Shown here one piece after another: positions 41,422 through 54,552 of a stretch of DNA of 64,000 bases; position 1 is the stretch's first letter; each line of letters begins with the position of its first letter. The notes under the pieces were generated by a model, which was not told the DNA's origin, made no database searches, and worked only from the letters and a program-made list of their open reading frames with translations. Source of the DNA: Phellopilus nigrolimitatus (taxonomy: Eukaryota; Basidiomycota; Agaricomycetes; Hymenochaetales; Hymenochaetaceae); NCBI GenBank assembly GCA_021029095.1, contig JAJOHG010000111.1:1-64000 (forward strand), given 5' to 3'. Position numbers and translations under genes: made by a program.

Positions 41422-44269
41422 ATGACTTCATCCGTGGACGACGTAGCTAACAAGTCTTTTGACTACGTTATTATTGGTAGGTACCCTAAACTCCGAACTT
41501 TTGTCGAGCCCTTTGCTTGACCCGCATTTTTTTCTTTAACAGGTGGCGGAGTGAGCTTAATGACTTATTTTCTCTGTTATGAAAATTATGGCTTACGCGC
41601 AACTAATTAGACTGCCGGCCTGACCGTCGCAGCGCGGCTTTCTGAAGACCCAAGTATTTCTGTCGCCGTCATTGAAGCGGGTTCCGCCAAGTTCAACGAC
41701 CCTCTTATCGGTGAATGAATCTCAATGTTGTGCTCGCCTTAAAAAGCTCATGTGGTGTTTATCTAAGCGATACCGGCGCAGCAGGGCAAGTTTGTTGGGA
41801 AGCCCGACTATGACTGGTTCTTCCAGACTACGCCACAGACACATGCAAATAACAAGCAACGCTTTTGGCCAAGGGGCAAGACGCTCGGAGGAAGCTCAGC
41901 TGTCAACTTCTTTGTATGTCTCTTTTACGCGGAGTGTTTGGGAAATAATATATACTTAATCGAGCTTATTGTTAGGCTTGGAATAAGCCCTCTGCGCAAG
42001 ACATAGATGCATGGGGGAAGCTGGGAAATCCTGGTTGGAACTGGGATAAATTCGCTTATTACTGCAAGAAGGCGGAGACGTGAGTCAGTATTCAGACATT
42101 ACTGTTTGATAGCTAAAACTTATGAAATACAGCTTCAACCTCCCCGCGAGCGCTGCTGGCCAGACGTTTAAGAAGCTGTACCATCTTGACTCTTTTGGAA
42201 CGTCTGGACCTGTACAGTTGACGGTGCCAGAGTCCATTATGGCGGCAGAAGCCGAGATTCATGAGGTTCCTGCCCTTCTTTAGGGACCGGCTGAACAGGC
42301 TGACTAACAGACGTATTTCTCATTAGTCACTCGCTAATGCAGGAGTCCCAGTTGCAAAAGATCCTGTAAGCTCTGCTGCCCTACTATAATTGTTTCCAAA
42401 ACTGACTTCACTACTCTGAAGTTCAAAGGCGATGTATGGACTTCGGATTTCATAATTAATGGTCCTTACCAATTCCATCCTTTTAGCCCGTCGGAACATA
42501 CTTGGCACCAACTTCTATTGACCCAAAGACTTTTACGCGGTCTGACGCTTTTACCGTGAGTGAGGCAATCATCAACTTTATATGCTGCCTGAAGGCTTCC
42601 ATTTAAGGCATACTACTTGCCTAACAAAGGTAGGCCGAACCTCAAAGTCCTTTGTGATGCGCTAGTCCATCGTATCATCGAAGAACCTGGTGAACCTGGT
42701 GAAGAATTTAAAGCATCAGGTGTCGCATTTGAATACGATGGGCGTGTCCTCTCTGTAAACGCCAAAAAGGACGTCATCGTGAGCGCCGGGTAAGCTCGAA
42801 CAATCCACCTGAAAGTGTGTACTTATTAATGATTGTATCGACTTCAGTGCTCTGAAATCACCGCAGATTCTCGAGCTTTCTGGAATTGGGGATAGAAAGA
42901 TACTGCAGCATGTCGGGATTAGGACTGTCGTCAACCTCCCAGGGGTCGGAGCGAACATGCAGGAACATATCGGCAGCTTTACAACTTTCGGTAACAACCT
43001 TCGGCACTTCAAAGTGATACGTGACTGATTATTTAATCGTGCAGAGCTGGACCCCAAACATGGCTCCGAGACACTCGATGTTCTTGATGATGAAAAGATA
43101 GCGGCCGAGCAACTTGCACTCCAGTGCGTAACAAACATTTGTAGCTTTATTTAATGACATCGACATGTTGCCCATATAGCTCTGAGGGCAAGGGAATCCA
43201 TTGTCGCGGAATCACTCATTTTGCTATGCTTCCTCTTTCTGCTGTTACTTCCACTCCAGAAGAGTCCCAGAAGCTCATTGCGCGCCAGCGTGCCCGTATT
43301 CAGGAGAAATTTGAAGCGGGAAATCTGCTTCCAGGCCTCAAAGAGCAGTACGAGCTTGAACTCGCGGAGTACGAGAGTGGGAAAAGCGGCAACTGCGAGA
43401 TCGCGGTCCTTCCCAAGTGCTACATTCCAGGAAGTAAGGCGCATTTAATGATATTTTATAGCTTCGATTGATGAGCATTTTCATGCAGTGGCTGAGAAGG
43501 GCAAATTGTATTTCACCGTAATCTGTGCGAACAATCACACATTCAGTCGCGGAACGATCGTACGTACCTAATCCGCTATGTTCAGGCATTTTATGTCCAA
43601 AGTTAAACATTTTAATCTTAGCATGTCAAGTCGTTGGACCCGCATGTCCAGCCAGAAATCGACCCCCACTATCTCGAGGATGAATTTGGTGAGCTTGCAC
43701 TCACTACATACCGAAAAAAATCAACTGTACAAGCTTACTGCCGCTCAGATCTTGATGTTATCACGGAGAACTTGAAGTTCGCTCGACGGCTTGAATCAAT
43801 AGAGCCCTTCAAGAGCTTGATTGGTATATTTCTGTCTGCTCGTTGTCTATCTTGCTCATAATTAATCCTCAAAATGAAACAGTCAAAGAAGTCGTTCCTG
43901 GCCCGAGCGTCAAGACAGAGGAAGCGCTCCGAGAACATGTGAAAGCCACAGTAACTACAATATTCCGTGCGTCCCTTTCCACGGACTATGATATAATCTC
44001 ACCATCTTATTTATAGATACCACGAGCACGCTGAGCATGGTTCCGCGTGAGCACAATGGGGTTGTCGACTCGAAATTGCGGGTATACGGCACGAAGAACG
44101 TCCGCGTCGTGGACCTGAGCATTGTCCCTCTTAATGTCGCCGCTCATATCCAGTGTAAGTTCTCGGAATCATGGCTTCATGTCATCAGTAAGCTTAGTTT
44201 TGTTAAGCGACGGTGTATGCGATCGCCGAGCAAGCCGCGGATATTTTCAAGGCCGAGCACTCGAAGTAA
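41422..44269 (+). CDS. GMC oxidoreductase, aryl-alcohol-oxidase type
   Basis: FAD enzyme of the GMC family, closest in wording to fungal aryl-alcohol oxidase and glucose oxidase relatives. Nineteen exons (first 41422-41476, then an 8-bp exon 41543-41550, a 12-bp exon 42422-42433, last 44208-44269) give 606 aa with phases checked throughout. Family marks: [92 protein letters not shown], and the C-terminal [20 protein letters not shown]. The catalytic His is in HTTSTLSM and the second in NVAAHIQ. There is no secretion signal and no transmembrane anchor, so it is probably intracellular, unlike secreted aryl-alcohol oxidases (inference). The substrate is unknown. Confidence 0.9.
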
Positions 44270-47200
44270 GAGTGCGCGTTCGAAGATGAAGATGTAATTG
44301 TATTCCTTCAAAGTTCGACCGATTTACTATGCGTACTTATTGAGTACCTTCAGGAAGAATGACCAAGGAGACATGTGGCTAAAAAAAGATGATGTGAATC
44401 GCTAGAAAAAATTCTTGATATTTTGTACAGTGACCATATATATGCGCAATTACAGTGATCAAAGTTGGTAAATATTTTGGAGAACTTGTTCGAATTTGGG
44501 CGGTGTGGCCAGCAGCAAGCTTGACCCAAAGCTCGATCTTCGTTGGTCTTGACCATAAACAACATGTGAAGAAAGACACGGCGTGTTGCCACACCGACTT
44601 GATTGATCTGATTGATCCGCCTCTTTCGGAGCATTGCCGGCAAGCATCATCACCACTGGCCGTGGATTGCTCATGTCGCAGAGGAGTGAGCGTAACAGTA
44701 CCAGCCGTATTGCTTGAAAAGATATCTTCCACGACATATTTCACTGTATCATCATGCCCGATCAAAACAATCAAAACATCTTATGGAGACATATCGTACT
44801 TGATAGAACAGCATGAAATCACCATAAGAATGTTGTACACAGAAGCTATAAAGACTCTTATTCAGCTGCTTGATGATTCCACGTCCGGATACAAACGAAT
44901 AGTGAGGTGTTGGTCCGTAGGGCGACACGAATGGAGGCGCGAGGAGGAAACGCGAAGCCTTCGGTTCTCCCAAGCTAGATACGTGTGAGAATAAACTACG
45001 AAGGAGATTTGAATGAACGCACGAGTGCCCAGTTGCAGTTCTAAACGTCGTTTCGGTCCTATCCACCCCATCCACCACGTACAACAGGTAGCAGACAACA
45101 TCCAGAAAACCTTCTTCAATAGTGTCCCCTCGCCCATCCAGAACCGGAGCCGGGTCCCAGCCGAACGGAGGCAGCGCCCTCTGCATGTTCTTCTCGAGCT
45201 TGCGGAGGATGTCTTCCTTCTAAGCGGGCCACTGCTGCACGGCCTATGAAAGTGGCGGCGTAGATGGCAGAGTCTGACTGAGCGACGACTCGTCCCTGCA
45301 GAAGCCCGCGTCGCTAAAGTCTGACCAGGAAAGCGTCGACCGCTCCGCGCCACCCTGATTACGGGCACTGTCGGTGAGGTCGAATTGCAGTGCAGAGGGG
45401 GCAGCACAGCCTTCTTTGAAGTCAAGCATCGAAATTCGCCCCATTTCATGTCTGTGAACGAGACAAACTTGGAGACCTCCGCAGGGTCTTCGAATAACTA
45501 GAACTCCGTGCTCGTGGCCGAGCTGGCCGTAAACAACGAAGGTGTAAATAGAGACAACTTGGAAGCGTCGGGGAACAGAATGCTGGGGGGAAGGTCGCGC
45601 TTCTTGCGGTACGTGTCTGAGTAACGCGGCTCGAGACGGTCGCTGTTGCTTTTTTCGCCCGCGATGAACTCCCACTCATTACTTGCACGAACATTGGATC
45701 CCTCCGGCCCGCGCGCCCAACTTGCGCACGTATAAACAGATCGGCGGTGTACATGTATGTACATGCGCACGTTTCCCCGGACACTCGACACGCGACGCAT
45801 CCTCGCACCGAGCCGCGGACGCTTAAGGCTGTCGAGCGGCACGAAAGAGGCTGGGTAGCCTTGCACTCAGCTGAGAAGACACTGGGGCAGCGGTCGGCGG
45901 TGCCTGAGCAACTTGCAGACACACATACGATAGCAAGAGATGCTTGCAGGCGTAGGAGGTGCGAAGGTAGGCTGCGTATGTCGAGCCGAAAGTTCGCCAG
46001 CGATAGTCCAAGTAATAGCTGACCGAGAAGAGACGCGAGAATGTGCGGGGATGAGACCAGAGGAGTCGAATGTGCAAGAAGACGGGTGAGCAAACCGAGG
46101 AGAGTGAGCAGGAGGCTGCGAAGGTCGAACACAGTGAACTGACGAACGTCGTGAGTTCGATTTTGCTGACATTTCTTGCATGCTCAAGTTGCCGCCCGCG
46201 CAAATAGTCTCCTAATGAACGAGCTCGCGGTGCTCGACACCAGAGACGACACGCACAGACCGTACGAGACTCTGTCGCAAAAGTTTCCCGGAGGGCATAT
46301 GGCCTAGCAAAGCGCGCTCCTCCCGGGAGTCGCAGGCACACAGGAAACATATAATCAATTGGCGTACGGCGGGAGAGTCAAGGTCAAGAGCAGTGTTAGA
46401 GAAACAAAAACCGCGTCGTTAACCTGCGCCACTTCGTCAAAACTGAGTGCGAAGACGACAGCTAAATTTGTTGTTATTTGTTTACTCCACATTAGGAACG
46501 GCTTCACCGCAAGCATCTTTTCGTGATTTTGGATTGAACGATTGTCAAAAATGAACTTGAACATAATCTTCATAGCGCGATTCTTGCTGTTTGGACCGGA
46601 GAAACAGCCCTGGAAATATTACCGGTCTCACTGGCAGAGATATCTTATACCCTGACGTCTTGTGCGCTTAGATAAGAAGGCGTCTCCCGTCGATGACAAG
46701 ATCTAAATTTTGCAATCGAGTCCGTAAAAATTTCTTGATATCTCCATGTGATTCAATCGTGTCTAATCCAGCTTCAGATATAGGAGGACATGAAGTAGAT
46801 ATTGTGCCGACCCGGCGATGTTGAAGTACCCCGATGTCGCCGAACAAATGAGGATTTTATTTGGATACGTTTCTAAAGCGGATTTTGGTATGGTATGCAT
46901 GCCGTATCAGAATTTCGAAATGGTGATGCCGCTAGTCTCATCGCTATGCTGCGGTACTTTCTCCCACCCGTGACTCTATCCACCTCTTTCACATATCAAG
47001 CGATGCCACTCGTTCTGAGATGTGAGCATCACTGAAGTACTCTCAATTGCTCTAGAGTACTTATGTCTGCTTGTCTCAAACCGTGCGCAGATCCCAATTG
47101 TTGGTACGTTACTTCTATCAGAATTTTAAACTTAAACTAGCACGCAGAAGCGAATGTGAGCACACGTTTCTTGCTGTGATCTTACAGAATGATTTGGTGC

Positions 47201-47346
47201 TTATGATCAAATCAAAAAGAATCCAGTCATCGTGATTCGGAAGCGTGCGTTTACCTTTATTTGAAGGATTCAGGAGCCAGTCGTTCTCTCCGACTGACCG
47301 GGGCCGTCATTAATTTCTCTCAGATATTTCTCCCTGTCACCCGTCG
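44270..47346. other. Long gap with unresolved reverse-strand frames
   Basis: Coding-like reverse-strand pieces occur at 45186-44970 (MQRALPPFGWDPAPVLDGRG then DTIEEGFLDVVCYLLYVVDG), 45430-45250 (MLDFKEGCAAPSALQFDLTD) and 45735-45500 (NEWEFIAGEKSNSDRLEPRY). They change frame repeatedly, and one stop (TAG near 45213) lies directly in front of KEDILRKLEKNMQ. I could not assemble a gene or name a family, so a decayed gene is the likeliest reading. From 46355 to 47346 I see nothing. Confidence 0.35.
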
Positions 47347-48602
47347 ATGGATAGCAACACATCGTTCGCTCCTCCTGGGGAGTCCGCCGCAGATCTCTGG
47401 CTCGAGAGATCCAATTTCTCTGGGTCTCTTCTCGGAGGCGTCGCTTACGGTGTGCCCTGCTATTCTTCTCATTCATGCCGCCGTATTGTTACTAGTCGTT
47501 GACTCTGTAATATTCTAGGGGTTCATTTGTCTATTTTCGTGGCGACCACCTACTGGATGACGCACGCACGGTCGAGAAGCAAAATTTCATGGCCTTTCCT
47601 CGCCTTCGCATGCACCATGCTCGCGCTCGGCACTATCCAAGTTGGCTGCAACACCAAGTTCGATGAGATGATGTTTATTGACGATCGCAACATCCCCGGA
47701 GGTCCTGATGCGTGGCTAGAAACAATGTATGATGTGCCCGTTGACGATCTGGGAAATACGGCATACATTGTTGCGAATTTCCTTGCGGATGGCGTACTTG
47801 TAAGCCTTTATCTAGTTATATTCATTTCGCTTCTTTTAACTGTGTTATGCAGTTATACCGCTTATTTGTAGTTTGGAACAACTACTTTGTTGTCGTCATT
47901 CCCTTCCTTACATATCTAGCATCAACAGCGCTGTCAATTCTGACGCTATACCAATTGGCCCTCCCAGGTGCTAGCTTGTGGTCTAAGACGACCGTCGTCT
48001 TTGCGCTGCCATACTGGTCTTTGACCATCGCACTTAACATTGTCATGACTCTCGGCATTTCCGTCCGCCTACTCTTCTTATGGCGACTGGAGATCAACAC
48101 GTTTGGAATAGAACAGTCCGAATCTAATTTGTACACGTCGGTTGTATCCATGGTTATCGAGTCCGGCGCCATGTATTCTATCACGGGCCTGGTGTTTATT
48201 ATCTGCTACGCGCGGAACAGTAACGTGCAGAATATTGTTCTGCCTGTATTGGGTCAGGTCATGGTGTGTTATCTTTTGAAGCTTTCGAGCTATGCCACTT
48301 GACGTTCTTATTCATAAGGTTTGCAGTGTATTGCCCCCGATCTTATCCTGCTTCGCGTTGCTTTGGGACGTGCTTGGACCAATGACACCTCAACGCAAAT
48401 TTCGAACTGGCAGGTAGCTCGACCTTCTACCTGGTTTAGGTCGACAGGGAATGGGATGACGACAACTCAATTATCAACTTCTACAAATGTGCCAATGGAG
48501 AATATTACTGGGACTTTGGCCTCCGATGATGCAGTTTCTGGCGATAAGACTTCCTTCGTGTTGACGAAGCTTCCGGAAAGCGGTGTCGAGGATGCGGTGT
48601 AA
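47347..48602 (+). CDS. Seven-helix fungal membrane protein
   Basis: Four exons (47347-47449, 47519-47799, 47853-48263, 48327-48602) give 356 aa in phase. Helices include GGVHLSIFVATTYW, WPFLAFACTMLALGTIQV, NTAYIVANFLADGVL, FVVVIPFLTYLASTALSIL, TIALNIVMTLGISVRLLF and YSITGLVFIICYA. Between helices it has DDRNIPGGPDAWLETMYD, then YRLFVVWNNYFVVV, and near the end APDLILLRVALGRAW, a layout shared with the protein at 34431-35827. The C-terminal tail is polar. It belongs to a fungal membrane family of unknown function; a receptor role is only speculation. Confidence 0.8.
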
Positions 48603-48827
48603 TTGCTGACTTACGTTGCAACGTAGTGCTCGCTCAAGCTTGATCCAATGTGTCTCGTCGCTTGCGGCCTTTCTCTTTTGTATTTAACTGGAAGCAAATA
48701 TAATAATATGAACCACAGAGTCCTTACATGAATAAACGTCTTTTCCTTCTCTCTCTCATACGGGTCCATTCCATCTATCCAAGGATACTGCCCTAGTGCG
48801 TCAATACATCGTGATTACCACCCATCT
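48603..48827. other. Spacer before the direct repeat
   Basis: 3' flank of the membrane protein gene; nothing else is seen. Confidence 0.4.
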
Positions 48828-49250
48828 CAACTGTGTGCACAGCGGGCAGAGTAATGAGAGCACGCCACGCAGATACCACAGCGACGTATCGCCAAAGTGT
48901 CCTTCGAGGGCTCATTGTAAGAACGTTTCCGGGTGCTTTCCCACAATGTGCGTACGTTCTGGTGGGACATGCAGGAAGCGAATCGAATGCGCGTTCAGCC
49001 TGCGCTAGGGATCGCGTCCGTCTTGTGCCTTCGCGAAGTATAGCTCAGCAGAGCTTCGCGCGGCAAGCGCATGAGAGGCGCGATGCTAGCTGCACACCTG
49101 GGAAGAGGGTCGTAATTTCTTCTTTCTGACTTACGCGGTGTGGTCCACCTTCGAATACAGTTGTACATGTACATTAGCGGACAAGCGGAACCAAAGCGCC
49201 GAACTGGGACTTGCTATTGCGCTACGGGAAAATACAGCGGGATCAAAACT
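48828..49250 (+). repeat. Direct repeat DR-a (partner at 63586-64000)
   Basis: High similarity in the same orientation to the end of the window. Shared blocks include CAGCGGGCAGAGTAATGAGA, CGAGGGCTCATTGTAAGAAC, GTTTCCGGGTGCTTTCCCA, GAAGTATAGCTCAGCAGAGC and GGACTTGCTATTGCGCTACG. No frame is preserved between the copies. It lies about 1.4 kb outside the GTPase gene at 50673-54552. Confidence 0.85.
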
Positions 49251-49309
49251 AGCTCGCGCTGTCCGTGTTGCAAAGACCTCAGTGTACCAGCAGCGTGAGC
49301 GAGTGTGTC

Positions 49310-49460
49310 TTCCATGTCACGTGCCATCCCGTGATCTGAAAAATTCTTACTCTTACATGAGTCTCTAGTCTATATGAGATAAATATAAATACAAGAAATC
49401 TGCCGCGCCCGCGTTACCACCTCCCCGATGGCACCGCTTGCAGATCGAGCTTGTGCACTG
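49310..49460 (+). repeat. Inverted copy of the GCV1 promoter segment
   Basis: Matches the reverse strand of 36545-36705, ending with GATGGCACCGCTTGC. It sits between the direct repeat and the AIM9-like pseudogene. Confidence 0.8.
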
Positions 49461-49582
49461 CTACTTCGAGCCCAGCTCTGGTCGGCCCGCTAAGAAAAGG
49501 TTGTGCAGCCTTTCTCTCTTTAGGCGGCGTGCTGGCTGGTTTCTTACATTCTTCCCCCACCCCACCCCACCTCCACATTGAC

Positions 49583-50363
49583 ATGTCCTGCCTTGGGAGT
49601 GCGAGGGTCGTCTTCAACTTGCTGAAAGCTCCAGTCTCACTGCGCTCGTTATACTCTTCCTTCACGAGCTCCATCTCCACCACGACATGTTTGGTGCCAC
49701 ATCGCGCCTTCTCCATCATGGCAAATTCTTATGACGACCTTTTCGACTACACGTCAGGGCGCTGGGCGTAAGTCTCATACATTTTGTTCTATAACGTATA
49801 TTTCTGACCCGTAATTCAACTTGTTCAGATTTAACGATGCTCTTCGCCACGCAGAGCGGAGGCTCGTTTTCGACGTCGAGGGCTTACGTCGACTTGCAGC
49901 GCAGTCTGTTGGTCGAAGTCCTGCTGATGTCGTCAACTTATCAAAGCTCGCCGAGGGCGGATTCAACCGTACCTTCCTCATCACCTTGTGCGACAACTTC
50001 CAAATGGTTGCTCGTATTCCATACCCGGCTAGGTCCCCAAGTACTACGCTGTGGCCAGCGAAGTGGCCACAATGGAGCTCCTCCGTTCCTCTGGACTGCC
50101 TGTTCCCGAGGTATACGGATACTCGCCTGCATCGGACAACGCCGCGAAGACTGAGTGCTTCTTTATGGAATTTATGAGAGGTACGAAATATGTTCGGCCT
50201 CGGACCGGAGGGCTGGGTGCCCACTCGGCACTATGAGGAGGCCGTGGCACTCTGCAAGCAGAAAAAGGAGGAGGCGTTGACGGAGGCCGAGTCGGAGGAG
50301 GAACATGCGGAGATCATGGGGCACTGGCCCTGGGATGACATGGACGAAGGGAAATATATGTAA
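49583..50363 (+). pseudogene. AIM9-like phosphotransferase pseudogene
   Basis: Begins with a mitochondrial-type presequence (MSCLGSARVVFNLLKAPVSL), then DLFDYTSGRW and an intron at 49768, then FNDALRHAERRLVFDVEGLR, KLAEGGFNRTFLIT and MVARIPYP. This is the N-lobe of the APH-like/AIM9 family. A frame change occurs near 50032, after which YYAVASEVATMELLRSSGLP and ECFFMEFMRG are read in another frame. The sequence then jumps to a C-terminal scrap (EHAEIMGHWPWDDMDEGKYM, stop at 50363). Most of the C-lobe, including the catalytic part, is missing. AIM9 homologues are mitochondrial (family knowledge). Confidence 0.8.
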
Positions 50364-50672
50364 TGAATCGAGTTAGATATTCCGCGAAGTTGTATCTTGA
50401 GATGAGCAGCAGCGTGATCTCAGACGATCGAGTCATCGCAGTGTTCAGTCATGATAATTTCGCCTTCAGATTGCGATTTCCCATTCTCCTACGAATGACT
50501 GACTCGTGCATGGCAGGGTATCGGGAACTTGTTCTTTTCCTGCGCTTACTATACAATATTTCTTCGGGTCTCAGAGTTCGCTTGGACATGCAATATCAGA
50601 ACTGTATTCACCGAAGTCTCCGCTATGTCAAGAACGTCAGTCATGCCCCCGTACAGATAATTTATCATCATA
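50364..50672. other. Spacer, 3' flank of a GTPase gene
   Basis: No gene recognised. Confidence 0.4.
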
Positions 50673-53600
50673 TCATCTCACAGTGCTTATCTGCTTCTCT
50701 AGCTCCTGCATGGCTGCCTCCGCCGAGACGAAATTCAGATACGCCGCAACGGTCGATGCTACCTCCATCTGTGATGGCTCTCTCCTCCTTTTACTTAGCT
50801 CCAGCTTGAATTTCATTTCTTCGTCATGCAGAAATTGTGCTATAGCGGATTTCGCCGCCGTTCGACCGACTTGCATTGTACGCTCCAATGCAGATTCCGC
50901 GGATACCCTCAGAGAGGCGACGCTCGGACGAATCATTTGTTCGTATAACTCTTGAAGAAGTGTCTCTTCTCTAATGAGCGTGTATTCGTCCTGAACACGT
51001 TGGAGCGACTTGTTAGATCGAACTTTTCATTCAAAAATCTCATCTGTTCGTGGACCATTACTTACCGAAAAACACAGACCGGCTTGTATCTCAACATACG
51101 ACACTTGTATGCTGAAGTCAATTGGATCCAAGTCCTCGATAGCCCCATTTACGTAGTTCGTTTCCACGACCATCTTGTCCACAGCAAAATCATCTTTTCC
51201 GAGCTTGTTTTTAATCACGGAGGTCAGAGTGTTCAATTGCACCGTAATCTCTTCTCTGAAGGTCTCGTGTTGTAGCTTCAAGACAATAGCCTGCATGTCC
51301 AACTCCAATTCGCGTTTCATCCTTTTCAGGACGTCTTGGACTACAATTTCGGAGGAGCGCCAGTGGCAGAACCGAATCTGACCTTCGCTTTTAGTGTAGT
51401 CCTCATACTCCTGCGAGATATCCCGACAATTACCATTGTCAAATAGAGAGGTATGACTGTCCAGCTTAATAGACGCACCGTGTGAGTCAAAATGAAGACC
51501 TGCTTTACGTCCTCGTAGTTTTCTTTAGCTTTCACAGTCAATCTCGTCTCCAACTCGGTCAGGAGGTTTTCAATGCGCATTTTTGCGTTCGAACGGAGTT
51601 CTTGTTCTTCCTTGTCCCACGATTCCTGTACAAGAGCGATCTGTCTCTGGGCTTCACGGAACGTATCCCTTAATTCTTCGGCCTCTTCTCTTGAGTGTTG
51701 CATTTTGAGGAGAATCGACCTGCTAACTTCTCAGGTAAAGTATCCTAGAAGTCAAAAGTCTAAATGCGTACTCACGAATGGAAAAGGGAGGCCTTATGAA
51801 ATTGAAGAGCTGTTGACTTCAAGCTGCGGCGAAGAGTTTCAGAATGAGCGTTTCCCACCACATCCCGCGTGATCCGAACCACCGTTTCTTCCAATCCACT
51901 TTCCACAACCGTTTCTTCAAGCGCAATCCTCCAATCCTCGTCTGTAAGTGACCTGAGAGACCGCCTCGCGAGTTTCTCTGAGCTTCCCAATATATGCTTC
52001 GCACACTTATGTTTTGGCATTAGGAAGACAAGTTCACTGTGTGACACAAGGTACTCACGGCGCGGCAAGGCTCTGGAACATTCTCGTCGAACAGGTTGTC
52101 GTATGTTGGTTTTCCTTCCTGTGACATTTTGAGAAGAATTTGGGCGCCGAGCCCTAAACGAGATGAGCAGGCCACACATTCGACTTTCAGGTCATTCGAT
52201 TGCGAACTGAACTCGCTCAGCACTCTTTCTATTAGTGCATTAACATGCTCGGGTGTCTCGACCTGGACCAGCTCATAGTCAGTGATCTACAAAAATTAAT
52301 GTCTGAACTCTGCCGACCTGATCAAGATGCGTGCAGACAATTAAAGGAGGCTCTTCAAGACCGGTAGTGTCGCGCAGAATCTTGGGAAGTGCTGTACTCC
52401 AATCATTCTTTGACACTTCTTTAAGCGAAACTATGGGAATGATAGCGGAAACTTCTTGGCCAACCAAGTTGATTAGTTCTTGAAAACCGAAGTGCTGATA
52501 TCATAAGTAACAGGTAAGATCTCAGTCCAGTTGATGCTGACTTACGCTTTCCACATATTCGCCGACTCCCTTAATCGAAACCATTTCGTTCAGTTTACCG
52601 TCTGCAGGATTTACAGAAATACGTACAGGTAAATCAAATATCTGCTTACAAGTCTCAGTCGTGATCATTTTCTTTTCATAGGACTGTCAGGCCCACCTCA
52701 AATTCTCCATCCGGTGTCACATTTCGAAGACTTTCAAACTCGACGGTCATAAGGGGCCAATGATGGTCCACGTCAATCTTTATACCGAACGAGCAGCATA
52801 ATCTCACGATACAATTCACTTGAGAAAGCTGTCCAAAGATAAGATAAAATTAGTAAGATAAATTAATCAGAACGGAGTGATTTCGATGGCACCAGCATCA
52901 TAACTTGATGGTCCCCGTGCGCTTCGGTCGGGAGGACAAATGCCGGACATTTAAAGATTTCCCAACTATCCCGAACAGAAGGCATTAAGTTTTCCCAAGC
53001 CAACTTAAACTCGCCTCGAGAAGTGCCATCTATGCCTGTTGATCTAAATGTCAACATTTACTGCAGATTTTAATGAGTAGAGTTTCCACCTTTCGATCCT
53101 CCTGACTGATTGAGAAGAAGGCGAAGAGCTTCGATGCCTTTCTGGAAGTTGGACACCGAGTTAGGCTCGCAGATCACAAGATGTGGCTCTGTTTCCCCCT
53201 TGACATGTCGTATACGACACGGCCATGCAGTCGAAGGAAGCTCTGGAGAGAAAAAAAAAAAAGAAGTCATCGTGTAAATGTTCTGTGACTTCCTTTAGAG
53301 ATATGTAAGCCCCACCGTCTGACGGAAGTATTTTGCGGCCTAGAAAGGCATCAAGGAAAAGCGATTTACTGAGACAACATGAATATAGTTCTGTAAGTCG
53401 ACCCGGGTGTCAAAAATCACAGGCGTACCCAGACTTCACCATACCACATAGTGCGACAGAAAATCCCCTCGTCTTCTCGCGCTCGATCTCTTTGCGGACG
53501 AGCATGCCAATATCCTGCATAAGGTCTCTGCGCTGTCCAGTTACCTCGGCCGCTGTAATCTCCAAATCAACATCAGATTGACCATAGTTTCCTTTCTCAT

Positions 53601-54552
53601 CTCTGCAGCTCGGTTGAGAGACCGAGGAGGTCATCTGAGGAGGCCTAGCGCATGCATCGGCTATTGGCAGTGGTAGCGATGTGAGTTCAGCATCTAGAAA
53701 GTGTGACATATGTTTTAACAGCAAAACATAACGCTCATCAGATAGCCAATCGCGTTTGGTGCCATGACTACAATTATGCTTGAAATCGGTGATCCAAGAT
53801 CGACCCAGCTCCCGATATACGTCAGCACAGTGCGATTTTATGCTGCAGTGGGAGTTCATAAGGGCTAAGATGGGAGCTACGTCTTCGAATTCTCCGTGGC
53901 CGATGGAAACGTTGAAGGGGTTCTTTCGGAAAGTAAATTCCAAGAAGTTGGAGATAATGTCGATGTGAGCTGGGCCCAGCGAATCAGATGCTGATTTATT
54001 CAAGATTAGTTCCAGACGAACTCGAAGGTGATCTTCATAAACAGAAAAGATATATGTAGATTGTTCTCGGATGCGCATTCGAGATTGCGCTAGCTCTTGG
54101 GGCGCCTGATGAAGCAGTGTGGCCGCTAAGCTGCTGAGGTGTGTCTCATCCTTGGTAAACAGTGAGCGACTATTTTCTTCGGCTGGATTAGACGATGGAA
54201 AATGCCTCGCTAAAAGCGGTCCTATACTCTTTTCCTCGCCCATGAATAAACCTCTAGCTGTCAAGGTCTCATCGTTCAGCCTGACGATACCATTGTATAC
54301 TGCTTCCTGTTCCTGAAACGAAGTAAAAACATGGCCAATTCGTAGAAGGATATCGAGACGATCGGCAGTTTTCATTATCTCCTCCCTGAGCGCCGCTAGA
54401 TCCCGTGTGTACTGCTCAATAGTATCGCTGGCGATTTGGGGGCCAGACTCCACCTCGCTGGCTTTCCAATTGAGAATAGAGTCTGCGATGGCGAGCACGT
54501 CTTGCGAGGTCTTAAAGGCCGCGATTAACGCGGAGTTAAGTAAATCGGCCAT
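50673..54552 (-). CDS. Dynamin-like large GTPase, paralogue 1
   Basis: Thirteen exons (54552-53429, 53368-53316, 53242-53090, 53035-52893, 52828-52697, 52641-52627, 52569-52546, 52494-52318, 52262-52059, 52005-51776, 51719-51479, 51410-51066, 50990-50673) give 1052 aa with all phases matching. An N-terminal helical region of about 360 residues precedes the G domain. G1 is GMVKSGKS (370-377), split by an intron; G3 is DLPG (538-541), also split; G4 is THLD (603-606). A helical, partly coiled-coil stretch follows (about 750-835, KMQHSREEAEELRDTFREAQ). The motif order resembles dynamin-superfamily and SLIP-GC-like nuclear GTPases; membrane or nuclear action is inference. It lies head-to-head with a paralogue at 58894-62893. 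Confidence 0.8.

Noticed and set aside
44350..46350. A single reverse-strand gene across this stretch
   Set aside because: Coding-like pieces are in different frames with stops, and I could not find splice sites that join them into a consistent product.
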